Positions 8,158 through 18,256 of a stretch of 64,000 nucleotides of DNA are shown here, piece after piece. The stretch's first letter is position 1, and each line of letters starts with the position of its first letter. The translations under genes were made by a program, and so were the position numbers. Origin of the DNA: Burkholderia latens (GTDB lineage: Bacteria; Pseudomonadota; Gammaproteobacteria; Burkholderiales; Burkholderiaceae); the NCBI RefSeq assembly GCF_001718795.1, contig NZ_CP013437.1:434001-498000 (forward strand), given 5' to 3'. The notes below the pieces were generated by a model. It searched no databases. It saw only the letters and a program-made list of their open reading frames with translations, and was not told where the DNA came from.

Positions 8158-11100
8158 GTGGGGTCGATTTCGTCGGAGCCACTGCGAGTGGTTGTACTTG
8201 GCGGCTCGGCCGGGAGCCTGGACGCTCTGCGCGCGATCGTCGCCGCGCTGCCCCGCGAACCCGGATTCGCCGCACTCGTCATTACACACCTGGATCCCAG
8301 CGAGGAAAGTCGGCTGGCCGATATCCTGCAGGCGGATGCGCGCATGCCGGTCGAAAAACTCGCCCATCTCCGGAAAATCGAACACGACCGCGTATACGTG
8401 CTGCCCGAAAACGCCGGCGTGATCGCCCTGGACGGCCATTTCAGGCTCACGCGCCGGCAGACCGGGCTGAATCTGCCGATCGATACGTGCCTGGCATCGC
8501 TCGCGCAGGATCCCGACGTGAATGGCGCGGTGGTGATTCTTTCCGGCACCGGGCAGGACGGAGCGGCCGGCCTGGTTGACCTGAAGGCCTCCGGCGGCTT
8601 CGCTATTGCCCAGCTGCCGCAGACGGCCAATCACACGGGCATGCCCACCGCGGCAATCGATACGGGTCTGGTCGACGAGGTGCTTCCGCCGGAAGACATC
8701 GCCGCGTGTCTGACACAGCGCTTCGGCGACCAATCCCGCGGCGACGACACACAGGACACGCAGACGTCCGAAAACGACCCGCTCGCGACCGCAATTTCCA
8801 TCGTTCAGCAGAGGACGGGCATCAATCTCAGCTACGTCAAGGACGTCAATTTGCGCCGCCGGTTTCTACGCCGCGTCCTGTTGCAGAAAGACCGGGACGT
8901 GGACGCTTATCTCCAGCTGCTGCGTAGCGATGCGCGCGAAGCCGAGGCGCTGCGGGACGACATTCTGATCGGCGTGACCGCTTTCTTCCGCGATGCCGAG
9001 TTCGTCAACGTGCTGCGCCAGTCCGTCATCCCCGCGCTTCTCGAACTGAAGCGCGATCCAGTGCGTATATGGGTGCCCGCCTGCTCGACCGGTGAAGAGG
9101 TCTACACCATTGCCACGTTGTTGAGAGAGGCGCTGGACCGCGAAGCACCGCACCGCCGCGTACAGATCTTCGGCACCGACATCAACGAAGCGTCAATCGA
9201 GATTGCACGAGCCGGGCGCTACAGCCTGGCGTCGATCGAGGACGTGCCGGAGCCGTTTCGCGAGTCCACGTTCGCGGCCACTTCGGGCGGCTATGTCGTG
9301 CGCAAGTCGATACGCGACATGTGCGTGTTCGCGCGACACAACGTGCTGACGCACGCGCCGTTCTCCGGCATGGACCTGATCAGTTGCCGCAACCTGCTGA
9401 TCTATCTGCGCAAGGAAGCACAGCAACACGTGCTCGAGGTGCTGCACTACGCGTGCCGGACAGATGGTTTTATGCTCCTCGGGCGCGCCGAAGCAGTGTC
9501 GGGCGCGGACGGCTTCGAACACGCTGGCGCGCCGCACCTGTACCGCAAGGTGCCGGCCGGCAAGCGACATCAAGGGGCATTTCCCATCGACGCATTACGG
9601 CCGTGGGCGAGCCAGGGCGCCGTGCCATCGGTACGCCGCGCGCAGCAGCCGGACCCGGTTTTGGAAGCAGCCAATCGCGCGGCGCTGGAGCGCTATTCGC
9701 CGCCCGGCTTCGTCGTCGACGACAAGGGCGACGTCGTGCACTTCCGCGGCGACGTGTCCGGCTTCGTCGCGCCTGCAAGCGGCGAAGCGTCGCTCGCTCT
9801 GCCGCGCCTGCTGCAGCCCGAATTGAACGTGACGGTGCGCACTGCGCTGATCGAGGCCAAGCGAACGAACGAGCCGGTGCGGCGAGAGCGGGTCGCGCTT
9901 GGCGACCAGCACTTCGCACTGGAAGTCTTGCCGCTCACAGCCGACGATCTGGTGCCGCATTTCCTGGTCACGATGGCGCGGTTGCCCGACGATGCGTCCA
10001 CGCGGTATGGCGCGAGTACAGGCGCGAGCGGCGGCAGGGTCCAGGAGCTGGAACGCACGGTGACCACGCTGTCGGACGAACTCGAAGCGACGCAGACGCA
10101 GCTCAAAACCGTCGTTGCCGAATTCGAATCCGCCAACGAGGAACTGCGTACCGCCAATGAGGAGATGCTCAGCACCAACGAAGAGTTGCAAAGCGCCAAC
10201 GAGGAATTGCTGCTGGCCAAGCAAGAGCTCGAGTCGGCCAACCAGGAGCTGGCTTCGCTCAATGACGAGCTGAAGTCGCGCAATCAGCAACTCGATCGCG
10301 CGAACGACGACCTCAGCAACCTCGTCGAAGGCATTCCGCTGCCCGTCGTGGTGCTCGACCGACAGTTGCGCTTGCGTCATTTTTCACCGCAAGCCCAAAC
10401 GCTGTTCGCGTTGTCCGACGATAGCGTCGGACAACCGATGGCACAGCAAAACAGCCTGTTCTCCGCAGCCGATCTCGAACGCGTGGTGCAGTCCGCCGTC
10501 CAGGGATTGGCCGATGTGGAGCACGAGTACCAGGACAGCGAAGGCCGCTGGTGGCTGGTCAACGTGCGCGCGTACCGCACCGCAGATGATCGCATCGACG
10601 GCGCCGTGCTCGCGTTCCAGGACATCGACGCGCTCAAGCTCGCCCTCGGCACGGCAGAGGCCGCCCGTAGCGAGGCCGAGCGGGCCAATACGGCAAAAGA
10701 CAACTTCCTCGCACTCGTTTCGCACGAACTGCGCTCGCCGCTGAACGTGATCTCGGGTTGGGCCGCGGTGCTGATGACGGCACGCGAACGCCGCATGCCG
10801 ACGGACGAGGAATTGAGCCAGCGCGCGGTGACGACCATCCTGCGTCATTGCCAATTGCAGGCCGAATTGATCGACGACCTGCTGGATATCTCGCGCATCT
10901 CGTCGGGTCGATTTTCGCTCGACACCAAACCGCTCGACTTCGCCGCGGCCGTACGTACGGTCGTGGAAAGCAATCGGCCTGCCGCGGAAAAAAAGCGCAT
11001 CACTCTGGTCAGCGCGGGTTTGCAAGGGCGGGCAATCGTCAGCGGCGACGCACGTCGCCTCCAGCAGGTTGCGTCCAATCTGCTCGGCAATGCACTCAAG

Positions 11101-11814
11101 TTCACGCCCGACGGCGGCCGCGTCGAGGTCGCGTTGACACAACTCGGCACGCTGGTCGAACTCTCGGTCACAGACAACGGCATCGGGGTGAAGGCCGAGT
11201 TGCTGCCACGCCTGTTTGATCGCTTCATGCAGTCCGACATCACGCGCACCCGGAATTACGGCGGCCTCGGCCTTGGCCTGTCAATCGTCAAGCATCTGGT
11301 CTCGGCACACGGCGGAACGGTGACTGCCAGCAGTGACGGCGAAGGCCGCGGCACGCGCTTGACGGTGCGTCTGCCACTGATGCACGAGACCGTCGTCGAA
11401 TCGGACATCGTTGTGCCGGCGTCAAACAGTTCGGCGCGTATGGACGGCCTATCGATTCTGCTGGTCGACGACGACGTCCCAGCGCAGGAGGCATTGGCAC
11501 AGTTGCTGCGCGGTCTGGGTGCACAAGTTCAGACGGCCAACGGTGCGCAAGAAGCGCTCGCCTGTCTGACGGCGGGTTCATTCGACATCCTCATCAGCGA
11601 CCTGGCCATGCCTGGCGCAGACGGCCATGCACTGTTGCGCAGTGTTCGCGCATACGAAGGCGATCGACGGCGCATCTACGCACTCGCGCTGACGGGGCTC
11701 GCTTCGATACACGATCGAGACGCCGCGATCGAAGCGGGCTTTGACGATCATCTGCCGAAGCCGGTCAACCTTCAGCTGCTGATCGAGAAGCTGTCGCTCG
11801 GACGAGGCCGGTAA
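8158..11814 (+). CDS. CheB-CheR-PAS hybrid histidine kinase with receiver
   Basis: This 1218-residue protein joins five modules. Residues about 8-190 are a CheB methylesterase domain with catalytic Ser17 (LGGSAGSL), the histidine of THLDPSEE and the aspartate of SGTGQDGAAG. Residues about 205-475 are a CheR methyltransferase domain with the SAM-binding WVPACSTGEEVYTIA. A heptad-rich coiled coil follows (about 625-725, repeats of SANEELRTANEE type), then a PAS domain, a histidine kinase (His856 in LVSHELRSP; ATP-binding NLLGNALKF) and a C-terminal receiver with Asp1148. The start is GTG with AGGAG about seven bases upstream. No chemoreceptor, CheA or CheW gene is nearby, so its partner is unknown; such proteins are thought to combine adaptation-like chemistry with phosphosignalling. 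Confidence 0.92.
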   Translation: MGSISSEPLRVVVLGGSAGSLDALRAIVAALPREPGFAALVITHLDPSEESRLADILQADARMPVEKLAHLRKIEHDRVYVLPENAGVIALDGHFRLTRRQTGLNLPIDTCLASLAQDPDVNGAVVILSGTGQDGAAGLVDLKASGGFAIAQLPQTANHTGMPTAAIDTGLVDEVLPPEDIAACLTQRFGDQSRGDDTQDTQTSENDPLATAISIVQQRTGINLSYVKDVNLRRRFLRRVLLQKDRDVDAYLQLLRSDAREAEALRDDILIGVTAFFRDAEFVNVLRQSVIPALLELKRDPVRIWVPACSTGEEVYTIATLLREALDREAPHRRVQIFGTDINEASIEIARAGRYSLASIEDVPEPFRESTFAATSGGYVVRKSIRDMCVFARHNVLTHAPFSGMDLISCRNLLIYLRKEAQQHVLEVLHYACRTDGFMLLGRAEAVSGADGFEHAGAPHLYRKVPAGKRHQGAFPIDALRPWASQGAVPSVRRAQQPDPVLEAANRAALERYSPPGFVVDDKGDVVHFRGDVSGFVAPASGEASLALPRLLQPELNVTVRTALIEAKRTNEPVRRERVALGDQHFALEVLPLTADDLVPHFLVTMARLPDDASTRYGASTGASGGRVQELERTVTTLSDELEATQTQLKTVVAEFESANEELRTANEEMLSTNEELQSANEELLLAKQELESANQELASLNDELKSRNQQLDRANDDLSNLVEGIPLPVVVLDRQLRLRHFSPQAQTLFALSDDSVGQPMAQQNSLFSAADLERVVQSAVQGLADVEHEYQDSEGRWWLVNVRAYRTADDRIDGAVLAFQDIDALKLALGTAEAARSEAERANTAKDNFLALVSHELRSPLNVISGWAAVLMTARERRMPTDEELSQRAVTTILRHCQLQAELIDDLLDISRISSGRFSLDTKPLDFAAAVRTVVESNRPAAEKKRITLVSAGLQGRAIVSGDARRLQQVASNLLGNALKFTPDGGRVEVALTQLGTLVELSVTDNGIGVKAELLPRLFDRFMQSDITRTRNYGGLGLGLSIVKHLVSAHGGTVTASSDGEGRGTRLTVRLPLMHETVVESDIVVPASNSSARMDGLSILLVDDDVPAQEALAQLLRGLGAQVQTANGAQEALACLTAGSFDILISDLAMPGADGHALLRSVRAYEGDRRRIYALALTGLASIHDRDAAIEAGFDDHLPKPVNLQLLIEKLSLGRGR

Positions 11815-11955
11815 GGGAAGCGGGCAACGCTCGCGGCGACCGCCAGCGCCCCGCTGCGTCAGCCACGATTCGATGTGGTGCTCGGTTCTCCTGCCCGCTT
11901 CAATAATGCCAATGTGCTTCTGCGAAGGCATCTTTAAACCCGCTCGCGGAATGTT

Positions 11956-13428
11956 TTAGTCGGCCGATGCATCCGGCGCGCGCGGCGTCTCGCCGGCGCG
12001 TTGAATCCAGCCGCCGCCCAGTGCGCGATACAGGTCGACGAGGTTCGTCCAGCGTACGAGCCGTGCGCTGATCAGCGTCTGCTGCGCCGAGTAGAGATCG
12101 GTCTGCGCGGTCAGCACCGACAGATAGCTGTCGACGCCGTTCTTGTAGCGCAGGTCCGACAAGTCGAAGCGGCGCTGCTGCGCGTGCTCGTTGCGCTCGA
12201 GCGCCGCGATCTGCTGGTCGTACGTGCCGCGTGCCGCCAGCCCGTCAGACACTTCGCGGAACGCCGACTGGATCGCCTTCTCGTAGTTCGCGATCTCGAT
12301 GCGCTTTTGCACGTTCGCGAGATTCAGGTTCGCGATGTTCTGCCCGCCTTCGAAGATCGGCATCGTGATCTGCGGCGCGAACGACCACGCCGCCGTGCCG
12401 GCCTTGAACAACCCGCCAAGCGTCGGGCTTGCAGTGCCGAACGCGCCCGTCAGCGAGATGCGCGGGAAGAACGCCGCGCGCGCCGCGCCGATGTTCGCGT
12501 TCGCGGCGAGCAGCGTCTGCTCGGCCTGCATCACGTCGGGGCGACGCGTGAGCAGATCCGACGGCAGGCCCGCCGGCACGTCCGTGAGCAGGTTCTGCGC
12601 GTCGAGCGGCATGCCCGCCGGCAGATCGTCCGGCAGCGGCTCGCCAATCAGCAGCACCAGCGCGTTCAGCGCCTGCGCACGCGCACGCGCCTGCGCCTGC
12701 TGGTTCGCGAGCGCCGTTTCGACGACCGTCTGCGCCTGACGCAGGTCGAGCTCGGAGCCCGTACCGTTGTCGAACTGCAGCTTCGTCAGGTCGTACGACG
12801 CCTGCGCGGTCTTCAGCGTGTTTTCCGTGACCTTCAGCAGATCCTCGGTCGACAGCAGCGTCAGATATTGGTCCGCGACCTGCGACACGAGCGAGATCTC
12901 GGTCGCCTGACGCGCGTACGACGTTGCCAGATACTGTGCGAGCGCCTGGTCCTTCAGGCTCTGCACGCGGCCGAACAGGTCGAGCTCCCACGACGCGGAC
13001 AGCCCGACGTTGTAGGTGCGCGAGATGTACGGCGCGCCGGTCTGCGACACGCCGCGCGGCACGCGCTGGATGTTGCCGGTGCCCGTACCGTCGAGCGTCG
13101 GGAACAGGCCCGCGCGCGTGATCTGGTACTGCGCGCGCGACGCCTCGATGTTCAGCACCGCGACGCGCAGGTCGCGGTTGTTCTTCAGCGCGATCTCGAT
13201 CAGCCGCTGCAGGCGCGGATCGACGAAGAATTCGCGCCAGCCGATGGCGGTCGCCGCCTGGCCGTTCGCGCTGCGCGCGCCGGCAGCGCCGGGCTGCGTC
13301 GCATAGACGCCGCCGGACGGGTATGCCTGCGCGACGGGCGCGTCGGGCCGCGTGTAATGCGGCGCCAGCGTGCAGCCCGCGGCGAACAGCGCGAGCGCCG
13401 CAGCGGCCATCATCCGAATTCCACTCAT
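11956..13428 (-). CDS. RND efflux outer-membrane lipoprotein (OprM/NodT family)
   Basis: The product (490 residues) is a TolC-like outer membrane channel of the OprM/NodT type, completing the tripartite pump encoded upstream. A lipoprotein signal (MMAAAALALFAAGCTLAPHY) places the acylated cysteine about residue 18. Two outer-membrane efflux repeats follow, with family segments such as SASWELDLFGRVQSL, RRPDVMQAEQTLLAANANIG and PQITMPIFEGGQNIANL. I chose the ATG at 13428 because it has a GAGG site just before it and starts the signal peptide directly. An ATG at 13479 overlaps the pump stop codon (ATGA) and would add 17 residues, so coupling from the pump gene is also possible. The length is typical for the family. 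Confidence 0.92.
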   Translation of the reverse strand: MSGIRMMAAAALALFAAGCTLAPHYTRPDAPVAQAYPSGGVYATQPGAAGARSANGQAATAIGWREFFVDPRLQRLIEIALKNNRDLRVAVLNIEASRAQYQITRAGLFPTLDGTGTGNIQRVPRGVSQTGAPYISRTYNVGLSASWELDLFGRVQSLKDQALAQYLATSYARQATEISLVSQVADQYLTLLSTEDLLKVTENTLKTAQASYDLTKLQFDNGTGSELDLRQAQTVVETALANQQAQARARAQALNALVLLIGEPLPDDLPAGMPLDAQNLLTDVPAGLPSDLLTRRPDVMQAEQTLLAANANIGAARAAFFPRISLTGAFGTASPTLGGLFKAGTAAWSFAPQITMPIFEGGQNIANLNLANVQKRIEIANYEKAIQSAFREVSDGLAARGTYDQQIAALERNEHAQQRRFDLSDLRYKNGVDSYLSVLTAQTDLYSAQQTLISARLVRWTNLVDLYRALGGGWIQRAGETPRAPDASAD

Positions 13429-13475
13429 GTTGCCCTCGTTGCGTCCCGTCGCGGCACGCGTTTCAGATTGCACTT

Positions 13476-16400
13476 TCATACGGTCTCCAGCACGCGGGCG
13501 CGCTCGCTGTTCGCCGCCTCGCGATGGCGCTTCGCAATCAGCGTGTACACGGTCGGCAACACGAACAGCGTGAACAGCGTACCGACCAGCATGCCGGTCG
13601 ACACCGTGATCCCGATCGCGAAGCGGCTGGCCGCGCCCGCGCCGCGCGCGAAAATCAGCGGCACGAGCCCGGCGACCATCGCGGCCGTCGTCATCAGGAT
13701 CGGCCGCAGCCGCACCGTGGCCGCGTGCTCGATCGCCGCGCGCCGGTCGAGATGCTGCGTGCGTTGCAGCTCGTTCGCAAAGCTCACCATCAGGATCCCA
13801 TGCTTGGAAATCAGGCCGATCAGCGTCACGAGCCCGATCTGCGTATAGATGTTCAGCGTCGCGAAGCCGAGGTACAGAGGCACCAACGCGCCACACACCG
13901 ACAGCGGCACCGACACGAGAATCACGAGCGGATCCCGCAGGCTCTCGAACTGCGCGGCGAGCACCAGAAAGATCACGACGAGCGCGAACACGAACGTGAC
14001 CGTCAGCCGATTGCCTTCCTGCACGTATTGCCGCGATTCGCCGAGCCAGTCGATCTCGTAGCCGGCCGGCAGCGGCTGTTTCTGCAGAAACTCGACCGCT
14101 TGCCCCATCGTCACGCCCGGTGCGGCCACCGCCGACAGGGTCGCGGAGTTCAACTGGTTGAACTGCGTGAGCGCGTTCGCCTGGCTGCCGTTCGACACGC
14201 GCACGACGGTCGACAGCGCGACCATCTTGCCGCCGCGCGTCTTTACGTAGTAGCGGTTCAGCATGTCCGACGACAGGCGCTCCGCACGCGCGACCTGCGG
14301 AATCACGTCGTACGAGCGGCCGTTGTGATCGAAGCGGTTCACGTAGTTCTCGCCCACGAGCACAGCGAGCGTGTCGGCGATGTCCTTCATCGTCACGCCG
14401 AGCGCATTCGCCTGGTTACGGTCGATCGTTACGCCGACCGAGCGGCTGTCGAAGGTCAGATCGCTGTCGACCACCGAGAACAGTCCGCTCTTCGACGCGG
14501 CAGCCTTCAGTTTGTCCATCGTCGCGAAGATGCTGTTGAAATCGGCGGGCGCGCGCAGCACCATCTGGATCGGCAGGCCGCCGCTCGACGCGGGCAGCGA
14601 CGGCAGCAGGAACGTGAACACCTGGTCGCCGGCGATCGCGTTGGCGCCCGCCTGCACTCGCGCCTGCAGGTCGGCCGCACTGCGCGTGCGCTTCGACCAG
14701 TCGACGAGGTTCACGCCGGCGAAGCCGAGGTTCGCCCCGCCGACGCCGTTCAACACGAAGCTAGTATCCGCTTCCGGCAGCGAGCGGAACACCTTCTCGA
14801 TCTGCGGCGCGTAGCGTTCGAGGTAGTCCAGATTCGCGTACTGCGGCGCCTTCACCTGCAGCATGATCGAGCCCTGGTCCTCCTGCGGCGCCAGTTCGCG
14901 CTTCACGCCGCTGAACAGCAGGCCGATGCCCAGCAGTACGCCCGCTCCGAACACCAGCACCGCCGGCCGCGCGCCGAGGCTCGCGTGCAGCAGGCGCCGG
15001 TATCCGTGCGTGACGCGCGAGAGCGTGTGTTCGATCGCCCGCGCTACCCGGCCCTCCGACATCCGGCTGTCGAGCAGCAGCGAGCTCAGCATTGGCGACA
15101 GCGTCAACGCGATGACCGCCGACACGCACACCGCCCCTGCGAGCGTAAAAGCGAACTCGCGGAACAGCGAGCCGGTCAGCCCGCCCATCAGCCCGATCGG
15201 CGCATACACCGCAACGAGCGTGATCGTCATCACGATCACCGGCGACGCGATCTCGCGCGCGCCGAGCAGCGCCGCACGCGCGGGCGGCTCGCCGGATTCG
15301 ATGTGCCGGTGAATGTTCTCGACGACGACGATCGCGTCGTCCACGACGAGCCCGATCGCCAGCACCATCGCGAGCAACGTGAGCAGGTTCAGCGAAAAGC
15401 CCGCGGCCAACATCAGCGCGGCGGAGCCGACGAGTGCGAGCGGAATCGTCACGACCGGAATCACGACCGCACGGAACGAGCCGAGGAACAGGAAGATGAC
15501 GACCACGACGATCGCGATCGCCTCGACGATCGTCTCGCGCACCTCGTCGATCGACGCGTTGACGAAGCGCGCGACGTCGAACACGTCGCCGATCCTGATG
15601 CTGGCCGGCTTGCTGCGCTCCATCGTCGGCAGCAACGCCTGTACGCCGCGCACGATGTCGAGCGGGTTGCCCGACGGCGTCGCGTTGATCGCGATGTTGA
15701 CCGCGCGGTGCCCGTTCATCAGCGCGCTCGCGTTGTATTGCTGGCCGCCCAGCTCGATCGTCGCGACGTCGCGCAAGCGCACGAAACTGCCGTTCGCCTC
15801 CGATTTCACGACGAGGTTGCCGAACGCGCCGACATCGGTCAGGTCGGTGTTCGCGGAAATGTCGGCAACGGTCAGCGCGCCCTTCAACTGGCCCGGCGCA
15901 GCCTGCACATTGTTCGCCTTCAGCGCGGCCGCGACATCGCCGGCCGACAGCCCGTGCGCGGCGAGCCGCGACGCGTCGAGCCAGACGCGCATCGCGAGAT
16001 TCTGCCCGCCGACGATTTCAGCGGACGCGACGCCGGGCACCGTGGTGACCAGCGGCTGCGCCACGCGCACCACGTAATCGGTGATCTCGGGGATCGACAA
16101 CGTATCGCTCGAGAAGCCCAGATACATCACGGCCGTGGGCGCGTCGGTCAGCTTGGTGATCACGGAGTCGTACGCGCCTTCGGGCATCTTGTACTTGACC
16201 TCCTGCACCTTCGCCATGATTTCCGTCATCGCGCGATCGGCGTTCGCATTCAGGCGCAGCCGCGCCTTCACGACGCTCTTGCCCTGCGTGGACGTCGAGG
16301 TCAAATACTCGATGCCGTCCGCGGTCGCGATCGACTGTGCGATCGGCGTCGTCACGAAGCCCTGCATCAACGCCTGCGACGCACCGGGATAGGCCGTCTC

Positions 16401-16562
16401 GACGCTGATCGTCGCGCTCTCCAGCATCGGGTACTGGCGCACCGGCAGCGCACCGAGCGAGCGCAGGCCCACCAGCAGGATCAGCAGGCTGCAGACGATC
16501 GACAGCACCGGCCGCCGCACGAAGATGTCGGTGAAACGCGCGCCTTGCGTGGTCTGGCTCAT
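13476..16562 (-). CDS. RND multidrug efflux permease (HAE1 family)
   Basis: The 1028-residue protein is an inner-membrane resistance-nodulation-division pump of the hydrophobe/amphiphile efflux type. It opens with FTDIFVRRPVLSIVCSLLIL, has two large periplasmic loops and twelve expected membrane helices, and carries the proton-relay aspartate pair in AIGLVVDDAIVVVEN. The stop codon overlaps a possible start of the channel gene, and its own start overlaps the adaptor stop by four bases (ATGA), so the three genes form one translationally coupled operon. Substrates cannot be predicted. No dedicated regulator gene adjoins the operon; the nearest gene upstream is DoxX-like and belongs to another transcript ended by a terminator at 17763. 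Confidence 0.93.
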   Translation of the reverse strand: MSQTTQGARFTDIFVRRPVLSIVCSLLILLVGLRSLGALPVRQYPMLESATISVETAYPGASQALMQGFVTTPIAQSIATADGIEYLTSTSTQGKSVVKARLRLNANADRAMTEIMAKVQEVKYKMPEGAYDSVITKLTDAPTAVMYLGFSSDTLSIPEITDYVVRVAQPLVTTVPGVASAEIVGGQNLAMRVWLDASRLAAHGLSAGDVAAALKANNVQAAPGQLKGALTVADISANTDLTDVGAFGNLVVKSEANGSFVRLRDVATIELGGQQYNASALMNGHRAVNIAINATPSGNPLDIVRGVQALLPTMERSKPASIRIGDVFDVARFVNASIDEVRETIVEAIAIVVVVIFLFLGSFRAVVIPVVTIPLALVGSAALMLAAGFSLNLLTLLAMVLAIGLVVDDAIVVVENIHRHIESGEPPARAALLGAREIASPVIVMTITLVAVYAPIGLMGGLTGSLFREFAFTLAGAVCVSAVIALTLSPMLSSLLLDSRMSEGRVARAIEHTLSRVTHGYRRLLHASLGARPAVLVFGAGVLLGIGLLFSGVKRELAPQEDQGSIMLQVKAPQYANLDYLERYAPQIEKVFRSLPEADTSFVLNGVGGANLGFAGVNLVDWSKRTRSAADLQARVQAGANAIAGDQVFTFLLPSLPASSGGLPIQMVLRAPADFNSIFATMDKLKAAASKSGLFSVVDSDLTFDSRSVGVTIDRNQANALGVTMKDIADTLAVLVGENYVNRFDHNGRSYDVIPQVARAERLSSDMLNRYYVKTRGGKMVALSTVVRVSNGSQANALTQFNQLNSATLSAVAAPGVTMGQAVEFLQKQPLPAGYEIDWLGESRQYVQEGNRLTVTFVFALVVIFLVLAAQFESLRDPLVILVSVPLSVCGALVPLYLGFATLNIYTQIGLVTLIGLISKHGILMVSFANELQRTQHLDRRAAIEHAATVRLRPILMTTAAMVAGLVPLIFARGAGAASRFAIGITVSTGMLVGTLFTLFVLPTVYTLIAKRHREAANSERARVLETV

Positions 16563-17656
16563 CGCACCGTCTCCTGTTGTGTGCCGGCATCGGCCAGCGC
16601 CTGCACCTTCGCGCCCGGTGCGACGCGCAACTGCCCGGTCGTCACGACCACGTCGCCGGCGCGCAGCCCGTCTTCGATGACGATGCGGCCACGCTCGCGC
16701 CCGCCGGCACGCACCTGGCGCACGCGGGCAACGCCGACGCCGCGCCCATCGCGCTGCTCGACCACCACCACGGTATCGCCCGCCTGGGAGGTCTGCACGG
16801 CGGTATCCGGCACGCTGATCACCGCGTCGCGGCCAGGCAGCGCCAGATGCGCGTCGATATACATGCCGGGGCGCAGCAACTGGCCGGCATTGACCACCGT
16901 GGCCTGCACGGTGATGTTGCGGGTCTCGTCGCCGACCTGCGGCTCGATCGCCGTTACGTGGCCTTCGAAGGTCCGCCCCGGATACGCATCCGTCGTCACG
17001 CGCACCGCCTGGCCGAGCGACACGCGGCTCAACTCCTTCTGCGGCACCGTGAAGTTCGCGTACAACACACCGAGATCGGTCAGCGTCGCGATCGGGTCGC
17101 CCGGGTTCAGGTACTGGCCGACGTTCACGCGGCGCAAGCCGATCACGCCGGCAAACGGCGCGCGGATCAGCTTTTGCGTAATGACCGCCTGGGTCTCGCG
17201 GATATCGGCGCGCGCGGCGTCGAGTTCATAGCGGCGTGCGTCGAATGTCGCCTTCGGCTCGGCGCCGTTCGGCACGAGCTGCGCGGCACGGTCGAACTGC
17301 CGGCGCGTATAGTCGGCCTTCGCCTGCAAGCCGGCGAGCTTCGCCTGTTCGGGTGCGTCGTACAGTTGCACGAGCGTTTGTCCGGCGCTCACGCGCGAGC
17401 CCGCGACGAACCGGATGTCGACGACGCGACCGGCGACCTCCGGCGCGATGGTCACCTGCCGTACCGCTTCGAGCGAGCCGACCGCCTCGAGCGTCGGCGC
17501 ATCGGCCTGCGGCTTCACGACGATGGTTTCGACCGGCAACGGCGACGGTGGCGACGCCGGCCGATCGGCGGCCGATACACGTTCCGTGCGCCAAAGGAAC
17601 AATGCGCCGGACAGGACGATCAACGTGCCTGCGGCAAGGAACACAGAGCGTCTCAC
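16559..17656 (-). CDS. RND periplasmic adaptor (membrane fusion protein)
   Basis: The 365-residue product belongs to the HlyD/AcrA-type membrane fusion protein family, which bridges the RND pump and the outer-membrane channel. It has one N-terminal membrane anchor (VFLAAGTLIVLSGALFLW), a split lipoyl domain (EVAGRVVDIRFVAGSRVSAG and LIRAPFAGVIGLRRVNVGQY), an intervening helical hairpin and a C-terminal beta-barrel. There is no lipobox cysteine, so it is held by the N-terminal helix. It is the first gene of the three-gene pump operon and overlaps the pump gene by four bases. Upstream on this strand lies a 165-base spacer that contains the terminator of the preceding transcript, so the operon promoter probably lies between 17657 and 17762. 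Confidence 0.92.
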   Translation of the reverse strand: MRRSVFLAAGTLIVLSGALFLWRTERVSAADRPASPPSPLPVETIVVKPQADAPTLEAVGSLEAVRQVTIAPEVAGRVVDIRFVAGSRVSAGQTLVQLYDAPEQAKLAGLQAKADYTRRQFDRAAQLVPNGAEPKATFDARRYELDAARADIRETQAVITQKLIRAPFAGVIGLRRVNVGQYLNPGDPIATLTDLGVLYANFTVPQKELSRVSLGQAVRVTTDAYPGRTFEGHVTAIEPQVGDETRNITVQATVVNAGQLLRPGMYIDAHLALPGRDAVISVPDTAVQTSQAGDTVVVVEQRDGRGVGVARVRQVRAGGRERGRIVIEDGLRAGDVVVTTGQLRVAPGAKVQALADAGTQQETVR

Positions 17657-17762
17657 CGATCTCTCCTCAATGAATCAGTCATGACATCAGTGTGAGTGGA
17701 ACCGCCGCCCCCGGACGTCAACTTTTCGAATCCCTGTTTAAATTTTTCGCATGCGTGACACG

Positions 17763-17800
17763 AAAAAAAGCCGCTTGCCCCTACGAACGGGACAAGCGGC
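17763..17800 (-). terminator. Rho-independent terminator of the oxygenase-ligase-MFS-DoxX operon
   Basis: Reading the minus strand, an eight-base stem GCCGCTTG/CAAGCGGC, with an inner CCC/GGG, is followed at once by seven Ts. It sits just beyond the DoxX-like stop codon at 17822, so it ends the transcript running from about 22.6 kb and insulates the RND operon downstream. Confidence 0.85.
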
Positions 17801-17821
17801 GAAACAACGCCCGCCACGAGC

Positions 17822-18256
17822 TCAGATGTTCGTGGCAGGCGCTCGCGGCGCATGAAGGGTGCATGCGCGCGCATACCGGTGTGACATGGCCAACAGGACG
17901 GCGCCGAACAGCAGCAACGGATTGGTGCTGACCGCCCCGCACATGAGGAACAGCGCCGACATCGCAGCGGCGCCGGCAACGCCCCACGTGATCGCGATGC
18001 CGAGCAGGATCGACAGCCCTGCCGCCAGTTCGAGCCAGGGCACGATCAGGTTCACCGCGACGACGTGCGGAAGCGCGACGTGCACGATCGCGCTGGTCAG
18101 CGCGAGCCGCACCGCTTCGGGCGCCGCCTCGGATCGCGAGACGGCAGCCGTCAGAAAGGGGCCCGCATCGAAGTGCCCGACGATCTTCGTCAAGCCCGCC
18201 CAGCTCCAGAACGCGCCGAGCACGAGCCGCAGCGCGAGCGCGACGGCGGCCTTCAT
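17822..18256 (-). CDS. DoxX-like small membrane protein
   Basis: The 144-residue protein has about four membrane helices and resembles the DoxX/DoxD family (LRLVLGAFWSWAGLTKIVGH near the N-terminus; NLIVPWLELAAGLSILLGIA in the middle). Such proteins are associated with redox or thiosulfate/quinone chemistry in some organisms, but most have no established role. The ATG at 18256 overlaps the stop of the MFS gene (ATGA), so it is translationally coupled and is the last gene of the operon, followed by a strong terminator. An apparent longer frame upstream lies inside the MFS gene and is an artefact. Its coupling to the oxygenase/ligase genes suggests a link to redox chemistry or export of the product, which is inference. 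Confidence 0.75.
   Translation of the reverse strand: MKAAVALALRLVLGAFWSWAGLTKIVGHFDAGPFLTAAVSRSEAAPEAVRLALTSAIVHVALPHVVAVNLIVPWLELAAGLSILLGIAITWGVAGAAAMSALFLMCGAVSTNPLLLFGAVLLAMSHRYARACTLHAPRAPATNI

Noticed and set aside
13429..13896. N-terminal extension of the outer-membrane channel gene into the pump gene
   Set aside because: The extension lies inside the pump coding sequence, and the lipoprotein signal starts at 13428 after a good ribosome site.
12001..17231. Long plus-strand open frames, one over 1300 codons, opposite the RND operon
   Set aside because: The RND adaptor, pump and channel on the minus strand are unmistakable; the antisense frames have no homology and no start signals.
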